From contig JAHLJT010000631.1 in the NCBI GenBank assembly GCA_031308135.1, positions 178,490,184 through 178,554,183 on the forward strand: DNA of 64,000 bases, read 5' to 3'. A program made the translations under genes and the position numbers. Source of the stretch: Acheta domesticus (taxonomy: Eukaryota; Arthropoda; Insecta; Orthoptera; Gryllidae). The notes below the pieces were generated by a model that saw only the letters and a program-made list of their open reading frames with translations, did no database searches and was not told the DNA's origin. Positions 56,173 through 64,000 of this stretch are shown one piece after another; the stretch's first letter is position 1; every line of letters starts with the position of its first letter.

Positions 56173-56212
56173 AGGTCATCAGCTGTCACGGTGTCATTCA
56201 ATCGGGAGCTTC
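56173..56212 (+). repeat. Half-copy of the palindromic MITE of 46.16 kb
   Basis: AGGTCATCAGCTGTCACGGT then GTCATTCAATCGGGAGCTT matches the left arm of the MITE at 46158. The second arm is not seen; CCAGTCGGGAG follows instead. Confidence 0.75.
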
Positions 56213-56729
56213 TCTTCCAGTCGGGAGATTATATTCTGTAATCACGCTTCAACGTTTATCTTATTTGTTTTCCATATCTTATGTAAGCCTATTTTGACGT
56301 TCTTTAACTTGATACTTTGTTATGGATATATACTTCTTATAGCGCTAAAAAACATAGCAATCGGTTCGTCGGCACTTGCACACACGACTGCAAGTGTGCA
56401 TTGTTTTTGGTAGGTGAAACATAGACCATATGTGTAAATAATTTATGATCATATTTTTATTCTGTTTTCTATAGATATCTACGTATTATTTTTTCTTCAT
56501 TTTCTTTATTAACAAAGTTGTTTACATTGAAGAATATATCACTGTTTATTTTATCTTTTAGTATACTGTAAATAATAACAAAGTTTATACTAATATGTGA
56601 TGTGATGAACTACGTTGAGACACTACAGCAAACATTTTCATTCCCTTTTCCTGTAATCAAGTGTTTTTAAAATTGTTTTTAACAAATTTACAATATACCT
56701 ACGGCACTTGCTCAATGATACCACATCGG

Positions 56730-56805
56730 TGATGTAAAACTGCATTTCGATATCGTGAAAGGTTTAGAAGTTCTAAGGATTGCCCACAGTTTATGGAACA
56801 CCGAT
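56730..56805 (+). repeat. Dispersed repeat shared with 35.05 kb
   Basis: See the alignment words under 35050-35125; same orientation, diverged. Confidence 0.7.
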
Positions 56806-59394
56806 ATATTTATATTCTGGGTGTATAATATACCAGGTGTTTATTTTATATTCCTTACAATACTATCTTAAATTAATACTACTCATAAGGTACGGAGGAG
56901 GACAACATACGTTTAACAATTTTATCACACATGCATAGGGAAGTGAAGATTGTAAAACAGTTTTGACTCTTGTTGGGAAAACGTTAGTTCTCGTGAAGTT
57001 GTGGTGGGTTAATTTATGTTTTAATAAAAGTTATGAGAAACATGGAAAACATTTTTGGGGATTTATGTTATAATTAGTTCCCTTTGTAGTAATCTTTTAG
57101 ATACAAAACAACGGTATGTTTGTAGATCATTTGAAGAGTCCGATTTGTATTACTTGAAAGTTATTTTATTGGTGGTTGACCCATAAGGGCATGTATAGTA
57201 TCATTAGTGGTTTTTAACTATTTTAAATGAAAAATACTAGAATACTGAAATATTCTTTTGTTTTCCCTAACCAGGTTCACGAACACAAAGACAACGCCAG
57301 TATTCATGAATAACCTTTTGAAATACCGACTTTTGAAAGACTCTTCAAATAACTGTGCCTTAATTATTTAACTCTGTCCAAATCATCACAATATACAATA
57401 TCTACATTTCAGAAAATTAGCTGAAGAATTGTTTTGGTATCCTACGTATTCTCCAAATTCTTTCGCACTTTCAAGATGAGATTCCCCCCTCCTGTGTTAC
57501 CAATGTTAAAATGTTAATAATGTGACTCATTATCTCAGAAACTATTGGAGATACAGATTGAAATTTTTACTGTAATATTTGTACTATCGTTGTACTGATC
57601 TACATTGAAAGAATAGCTTGGCAGAAAACTGAATTATATTTTTTTCTGGGACCTTCATTTTTTTCAAAAAAATAATGACAAATTTATTCATAAAGTTGAA
57701 ACAAATCAAGATAACTTTCCAAAAGTAGATCCACAGCTTCACATTGTCTAATAATGTATTTGTGGGTTTCAATAAAATGGGTTTTATATTTCATGAGGAA
57801 AACGGGTAATTTACAACGAAAACGGTGCTTTGAGAAAAAGTCTCTGAAAGTTTTTAATAGGAATTACCCATAATATTTCTTGTATTATTTTTATTAAAGT
57901 AAATCCATATTCTGCTCCCAATTGTGAATTATGCTCATAATTGCTGATATCCAGAGGATATTTTCTGTTCCTTTTCTTGCTTTTTTGGTCGGTTTCTCAG
58001 TTGCAATCTCTGGCTGGGAGGGAAGAAACTGCGCTGGATCACTTGTGAAGTTAAGATTTTCATTACTAAACATATTTCACGCATTATACATTGCTAACCT
58101 AAACAGTCTTCACGATTGAATATATTTCCCTTGTTTACAAACTTTTTAAAAAACACCTTTCGCTTTTGTTTTTTGAGTCGGGCTAATTGACATTTTATTC
58201 ACACAACAGACTCTTCCACTTTTACTCCAAAAGAGGGGAAATAACACTTTACTTAAAAATACGAAAGAACAACACGCCCGCCAATTGCACACATATACAA
58301 GATAACCAAAGATCAAACTACAGAAACTGCAGCCTTCGAGAGTAAATAATTTCAGAACGATGTCTGTTTATGTGGAACCATGGAACTTCTGAAACATCAG
58401 TCAGTCTTTTCCGATGCACATTGAAAACACAATAAAATAAACAAATGACAACTATTTTAAAGAAATAATATATCAAAGGTTCAGAAAAGCCTAGAGATTA
58501 TGTTAAAATTAAAAAAACAAAATTTGATATATTCTCAGTTTTTGGATGGAACTTCATCTTAAAACACAGAGAACAGGAAAGTATTTTTGAATAAATTTCC
58601 TTTTAAATTGCATAAAGATATCAGAGAATTATCCTCAAGAAATGAATCAATGGCCGGTCAATACTGGTCCAAATAGACTAATACTGCTATTTTGAGTTCT
58701 CCTTAGAAAAGCATCTAAAAACAATAAAGTGTAAATTAAATCGGTGTTCTAATTTAAACATTTATTTTTTGGAATATTGTTTATACAAATCTATAACAAA
58801 ATAAAAGAAATAGTCACGGTTGATTGGTTTTCATTTCTTGTTTTATTGAACGAGACTATTAGATTGATCCAAGAAATAACCCCAAAATAATTAAAGGGTT
58901 GTTTATACGAGGCCCAGAAACATACGCGTGCTTATACTGAACCCGTTATTCCCTTGCGACCCAGTTTGCACTCGTGTCGTATTTGTGTTGCTGCAACGTC
59001 AATGGTGACATGTTCATTGCCCGGCCTACTCGAAGAGAAATTCCCATGTATATATTTGTTTTCAATTCAATTCATCAAAAATATTGAAGTGCTGTTAGCA
59101 GTAAAATCAACTCCCGCTTTATTAAACTACACAACCATTTTCAATATTAAGCACGTCGTTGACCAAAGGAAACAGTGCTTTAAAAAATTACACACGTGCA
59201 ATTGTGAAGTGCTTGTAATCACTTCAGCAAAGCGAAATAATGTCACGACATTTTCTGGTAAGTTTCCACCCTTGACTTTGAAATACCTGTGTACAAAATG
59301 TTCTGAGAAATTCGTGTGCTCCGAAACATTAAATTTTGGGATAGATTACGATAAAAAACATTATTACCATTTTATTTCAACTTAACAGGTTTAT

Positions 59395-60014
59395 TTAACC
59401 CTTAACTACTGATGTGCGGTCCCTGAGACCGCTGAGGTAAAATAAATGCGTAGCCCTCCTTTCTGGAATGTCGCAATACTTTTTCTTTACAGTACCTTCC
59501 TATCTCTTTTTAAACTACTCTCACACACGGGGCAGCGGATCCAGTGACAGCCGTTCGCCTTTGAGGGTCAGTAGAAGTTTTGGAGCGGTCTCCCAGATCT
59601 CACATCACCAGTATTAGGACTTTTCTTCTCACAGTGAATTTGCATAGCAAATTTGTTATTAATGGATAATTTTCGTGTAAGAATGGATTATCATATTTAA
59701 ATGAAGGATTTTCAAAGTTGTGAATAATATTTCAAACCATTATACGAGTTATTAAGATAATTAATAATGATGAATCAGTGTGAAACAAACTATAGCCAGA
59801 TATTTACTCTGCGAGTAACAATTATATTACTTTCATTTCACATATTAACGACATTTTTTTTTAATTTTCTTGTTTATTGCAGCATTGTTAACGTGAAAAA
59901 TAATTGTCAAGTCAACATGAAATGGGACACCAAAAATAACCTCCCTAAAACTTTTAGGGTCTCACAGACCGCACGTCACCAGTAATAGAAGTTTGAAGGT
60001 AAGTCCCCAGTTAA
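59395..60014. mobile_element. Candidate piggyBac-like MITE with palindromic GGTCTCWGAGACC modules
   Basis: The left end TTAACCCTTAACTACTGATG is followed by TGCGGTCCCTGAGACCGC. The complement of the right part reads TTACTGGTGACGTGCGGTCT then GTGAGACCC (59955-59990), with TTAA at 60011-60014. A third related module lies inverted at about 59583-59620 (GCGGTCTCCCAGATCTCACA). TTAA plus CCC at the end fits the piggyBac target and terminus pattern, but the right terminus is imperfect. No transposase frame is seen. Confidence 0.55.
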
Positions 60015-60424
60015 CGGGTAATATACTTCAAATCTGACAAACTAAATTTTCTTTAACTTTTTAGTATTTCCTAAAAATGCGTGCATCAATGCGACCATTA
60101 TTAAATGTATCATTTTGATTCATCCAGTTGATAAAGATGTTTTAAGATTAATTTAATACATTAACTAAAATTAATACAGCTTAATACACTTAAGTTCTTG
60201 GAATTTTAATAGTTTTTATCACTATTGAGAAATAATTTTTCGTGATTTTTACATTTACATTATGAATTTTACATTTACAAAAAATCCTTCTGAAATGCAA
60301 GAACGAAATATGTTTAAAATGTTACACATTGAATACGATATTCACTCTCTATAAAGCAGCCATAGAAAAGAAGCATTAAAAATGCTTACTTTTTTGCGAA
60401 CAAGCCACTTTGGACCACACAGCG
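60015..60424. other. AT-rich intergenic DNA, no feature seen
   Basis: Nothing recognised. Confidence 0.6.
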
Positions 60425-60660
60425 ATGCTGAGGGCATGCAATTCATCAGGGGGGGATCAGCATTTTGCTGGATCGTATTTACTCCCAGGGTTGTTAGTCC
60501 TGGAGATATGGTAGATAAATGAAGATAGTGAGGGGTGAAAGGACGTTACACACACGAATAGACATACACAAATAAATCCATGCCCTAGGTGGGTCTCAAA
60601 CCGGTGACCCTGCGTTCCGAGATCACCACGACGTAACTGTCTTAATTACAGTTTCTTGGT
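60425..60660 (-). mobile_element. tRNA-derived SINE, family 2 (near full length)
   Basis: Minus strand: ACGTCGTGGTGATCTCGGAA, B-box-like CCGGTTTGAGACCCACC, TAGGGCATGGATTTATTTGTG, CATCTTCATTTATCTACC, CCAGGACTAACAACCCTGGG, ending with a C-rich CCCCCCCTGATG. It aligns along its length with the plus copy at 31.85 kb. Confidence 0.88.
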
Positions 60661-60763
60661 AGATATATTTTGGATGATTGTTACACAAATGTCCTTTTAT
60701 AGGTGATAAACTAAGTTAATAGTAATTTAATCTTTGTTTTGTCAATTCTTTGCATAATAATGA

Positions 60764-60766
<3 letters not shown>

Positions 60767-60812
<46 letters not shown>
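60767..60812. repeat. (TTA)n microsatellite
   Basis: About fourteen uninterrupted TTA/ATT trinucleotides. Confidence 0.95.
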
Positions 60813-61030
60813 GTGGCCTTCAATTATAATAAAACTCGTAAATTGCCTCGGGGAATTACAGGAAAACGTGTTTATATTTTTCCTGTTCAATATTCACAAA
60901 TTTGGGTGAATTAGAATCATCCGAACTCCAAATTTCAATAATATTTTAATCATGTTCTTCTGTCATGTACCATTTCATGCCATGATCTAAAATAAACGTC
61001 CGTGTCTTCATTTCTTATCTGACGGATGAG
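60813..61030. other. AT-rich spacer
   Basis: Nothing recognised. Confidence 0.6.
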
Positions 61031-62110
61031 CCCTCCTGGAGACTTCATTTCTGCAAGTGCTGCGCGTGAGTAATTTGCCACCGGGAGGAGCAGCGCAGCA
61101 ACGCCGGGAACTCAGCAGCCGGCGGCGGCGCGGGCGAAGACATTTCGATGGGAGCCAACCGATCGTGTCGCGTCGCGGCGCCGCGCCGCGCCGCACCGTG
61201 CTGCGCCGTCGAAACTTCCACTAACGAGCGCGCCGCCGCGGCCGCCTGCAGCGGGAGGCAGAGCTTGCAGCGGAGCCGCCCCCCCCCCCCGCCGCCCACG
61301 GAACCTCTGCCGCTCCCGTCGCCTTCGCCCGGTGCCCGCCGCCTCCACCCCGCGCCCCCGCGGACCGAGCAGCTCCGCTTCGTCGCCCCTGCCGTCCCCT
61401 GCATCACCCTTGACTCCCACGCAGCTCCACCGCTCCCGCCACCTCCGCTACACCTGCCCCTTCCGCCGCTCCTGCTGCCACCGCCGCCCCTGCCGTACCC
61501 GCCACCCTTGACACCCGCGCAGCTCCACCGCCATCGCCACCTCCATCGCCCCGCCGCCCCCGTCACGCCTGCCACCCTGCCACCCTGCCACCCCTGCCAC
61601 CCCTGCCACACCTACCACACCTGCCACACCTGCTGCCCCCGATGCCCCTTCCGTCCCCGCCACCCCCGCTGCACCTGCTACCCACGTCCCACACCTCCCA
61701 CCGCCCCTACGTCCCTACCGCTTCCATCGTCCCAACCATCCCCACTGCTCCCACCGTCCGAACCATCCTCATGCCCCGCCGCCCTCAACGCTCCCACTGC
61801 TCCCGCCATCCAAGCACTCTGGCCCCGCCCTCCCACTAACCTCCACCACCCTCTGAGCCCCGCCCTCGCCACCTAATGGAATCAAACGGCGGGCGGCGCG
61901 CGTCGGAGCAGAGCGCGCCTGAGCGCGGCCCGACGCTTCCATTACTAATGACTCTTAGAATAGCCTCATCTAGATTGCACGGCCTAGCGACGCGTCCGTC
62001 GAGTGGAGGAAAGCAGAGTTCCGCTCACGAAACCTGGCATTGCTGCGAAATCTTCACCCCAAGCTCCCTCAGCACACAAGTGCTGCTCGCAGTTCCATTC
62101 CGCAATTAGA
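61030..62110. other. Large CpG island with a C-rich core
   Basis: Dense CpG from 61080 to 61420 (CGCGGCGCCGCGCCGCGCCG near 61172), a C-rich repetitive core (61420-61870), then complex CpG-bearing DNA to about 62110. The 242-codon + and 188-codon minus frames are Pro/Ala/Thr/His- or Gly/Arg-rich compositional products. The flank at 61880-62060 is complex and is the best regulatory candidate. Confidence 0.6.
61562..61640 (+). repeat. TGCCACCCC-type nonamer minisatellite
   Basis: About eight tandem units of CTGCCACCC / CTGCCACAC, with 7-9 nt period. Confidence 0.9.
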
Positions 62111-62630
62111 CCGTCCCCGACCTAACAACCTCTTCTGAATAAGAGGTTTACAACTGCTCAAATTTCAGATATGTACACTACGTTTCTCCAAATCCAAATC
62201 AGACGCTGCGCACCTCAGGTGATATTTCTGCTGCTTCCTGCGTTTAACTCTGAATTCCCCTGGACCTCCCATTGTCATTATTATGCAAATTATAATCATT
62301 TTATTTTCCTCTCATGCTATCTAAAGTTCGGATGAATGAGCTTTTCTGACAGGAAAAAAGTTTAATTGTGGGTACTCATTATGTCAATCACTATCTGTCA
62401 CCCCACTCTCACTTTCATAACTACATCCTGACAAAGAAGCCGTAGCATATGATCATAATATCTTCCCCCATTCATTTTTGCTTCTGCATTAATCAAAGAA
62501 ACTCTAGCTCCTCTCTGATCTACCTCTGCCGACGTGATGATGGCACTCCAAAACTTTGCATGTACCGCCTTTGTTTCCTTCTCATCCATCTCTCTACTAC
62601 CAAATTACTTCCTGTCGCCCAGTCCCGAAT
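62110..62630. other. Intergenic DNA between two islands
   Basis: Intermediate composition. A 63-codon minus frame (62398-62589) and the left half of a long + frame overlap; neither has a known motif. Confidence 0.5.
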
Positions 62631-63190
62631 TCGCAGTCTCCCACTCATATCCACGCTCCTCTCCCCACTTTTCGATCCCCACCCCACCCCCTTCCATCAC
62701 GGTGCTTGTCAAGCCTGTGTGCCTGAAGAGGAGAGGAACCAGCGACGGCCCACTGGGACAGTGCCGGCGTGGGGAGCAGGAGAGCGACCGGGAGGAGCGA
62801 GGACCAGAGAGAGAGAGCGGGGAAGCCGCTCAGGCTGCTACTTTACGCCCACCATCTCCTCCCGTTTTGCCGCCAGAGCCCGCGCCACTGAATGCGCCGC
62901 CGTGGTGTCACCGCCCTCCGCACCACCCTGTCGGGCCGCCTCTGTCTCTTGCAGCCGCCGCCGCCGCCGCCGTCGCCGCCGGCGAGTGATGGATGATACG
63001 TCGCTGGAGCGCTTCATTTCCAGCAATGATTGGGGCTGTCTGGTTGCATTTGCGAGGCGTTCATGCCGCGCGCCGTATGCACATTGAGACGCGCCGTGCG
63101 CTCCCGCAGGCCATGCGGAAGATCGGGCTGCGGTCAAAAGGCTGCCTGCCCTCCGCAGTGAAGCCTCTGAGAGCCCGTTAGCCCTTCGGC
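62630..63190. other. CpG island with a GCC trinucleotide run
   Basis: Dense CpG with a (GCC)n run at about 62952-62982, translating to poly-Ala or poly-Arg in different frames. Opposing frames of 212 (+), 151 (+) and 133 (-) codons are compositional. It is a possible promoter or first exon. Confidence 0.55.
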
Positions 63191-64000
63191 ACCAAAGCAA
63201 TGGGATTAATACTTCTTCCAGACCAAATCGTCCTAACAAATTTTAGAATCAGAAGTGAAAGACGAATAAGTCACAAAACACAATTCTCATACAGTAAGAT
63301 ACGTGTTTATTTTAGTCGTTAAAAGGCAACACTTATTTGAAATGATTCCAGTTACCGGCAACGATAGGATTCTGCTAGAATTATTTTCACTCAGTAATTA
63401 TATGTAAACACTCTCCTAAAATTATTTATCAACTTATTAGACTTTTACTATCGTTATAGAATTAAGTTCCAAAGCTTTTCTTATATATTTAATTCATTTG
63501 CAATCAGTAAGAAGAGTATTTATTGACCTGTATGTTTTACGATTCAAAAGTTTATCTGATTTACTAAATGGTGAAATTTTCTTCGAGGACGAAGATAAAG
63601 GACATATAGATTTTTATGTGATCCTCTGTACAAAAGAAGAAGCACAAATTTGAAGAACGTTTTGTATGTATGTTTGTAGAAACACGAGAAAAGAGGGTTC
63701 TTTTGAAACGTATTCTTAAGAGTATAATCGTTCCCTCACATTTGAAAGCATTTGTGTTCCTTAGTTTACACAGCTGTTTCTGGTGGACGTGGCTGTGCGG
63801 AGCTGCCTTTGAGGTTCTGTGCCTCTGTGGAGAGAAGGAGAGGTGATATCTTTTGTTCCTCACGGAAAGATAAAATCAGAGGCCAGAGCAACCAAAACAA
63901 AGCTTAAGCGCTCAGTATTGTCCACTCTTTAATTGGATTTTCGTGAGACACTACTTCCTCTTCCGCTAAGAAACACACGCTGTCAAATAACGCCGTGTAG
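63191..64000. other. AT-rich intergenic DNA, no feature seen
   Basis: A 99-codon minus frame at 63564-63863 has no recognised motif; otherwise featureless. Confidence 0.55.

Larger units (their letters stand above)
56061..59394. other. Long AT-rich intergenic block
   Basis: It contains the MITE half at 56173-56212 and the dispersed repeat at 56735-56805. No gene is recognised. The 143-codon + frame at 58954-59385 has Cys-rich segments (for example CTKCSEKFVC near its end, a CxxC...C pattern) but I cannot match it to a family. Confidence 0.5.

Noticed and set aside
61148..61876. 242-codon plus-strand Pro-rich frame
   Set aside because: It reflects a CpG island with a C-rich nonamer repeat; the peptide is Pro/Thr/His/Cys low complexity with no domain.
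1..64000. A complete, previously undescribed multi-gene system
   Set aside because: There are no adjacent intact genes that could form one; the structure present is explained by nested mobile elements, simple repeats and CpG islands.

Overview
This window is eukaryotic, nuclear and almost certainly arthropod. It is AT-rich intergenic DNA broken by about fifteen short CpG-rich islands. I found no intact protein-coding gene: no credible multi-exon structure, and no long reading frame that is not low-complexity or transposon-derived. The longest frame, 412 codons on the minus strand at 37.6-38.8 kb, is a by-product of a GC-rich minisatellite. Several tRNA-derived SINEs resemble, from memory, families of polyneopteran insects (orthopterans, cockroaches, stick insects). 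A hemimetabolous insect with a large genome is therefore my best guess; this is inference, not proof.

Layout. 0-10 kb: a G-rich, strand-asymmetric island with a decayed minisatellite (0.7-2.7 kb), a small CpG island (5.8-6.1 kb), then a pyrimidine tract and island (8.9-10.0 kb) ending in a (TA)n run. 10-20 kb: one SINE, a long featureless AT block, two islands, a different tRNA-like element, and an almost perfect 152-bp hairpin at 19.74-19.89 kb. 20-32 kb: a dense transposon graveyard. It holds a repeat family (here 'family L') with about 307-bp internal repeats, two fragments of a recognisable repeat-borne arthropod protein, a mariner-like transposase 3' end, tRNA-derived SINEs and the C-terminal remnant of a LINE ORF2. 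32-44 kb: a full-length SINE with target-site duplication, and three or four GC islands, one with a hexamer-based minisatellite. 44-53 kb: a 1.6-kb element with pogo/Tigger-like terminal repeats that carries a nested family L copy and a palindromic MITE, followed by more L copies and tandem SINEs. 53-64 kb: islands, an inverted-repeat element split by a LINE endonuclease fragment, a possible piggyBac-like MITE and two large CpG islands.

The functional content I can support is therefore (i) islands that may be promoters or regulatory DNA of genes outside the window, and (ii) nested mobile elements of at least six types, all apparently dead or non-autonomous. The most unusual structure is family L. 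Its head is a hairpin supported by a compensatory base change, it has a variable number of internal repeat units, and its tail module is shared with an otherwise unrelated tRNA-derived SINE. I saw no sign of a complete undescribed multi-gene system.
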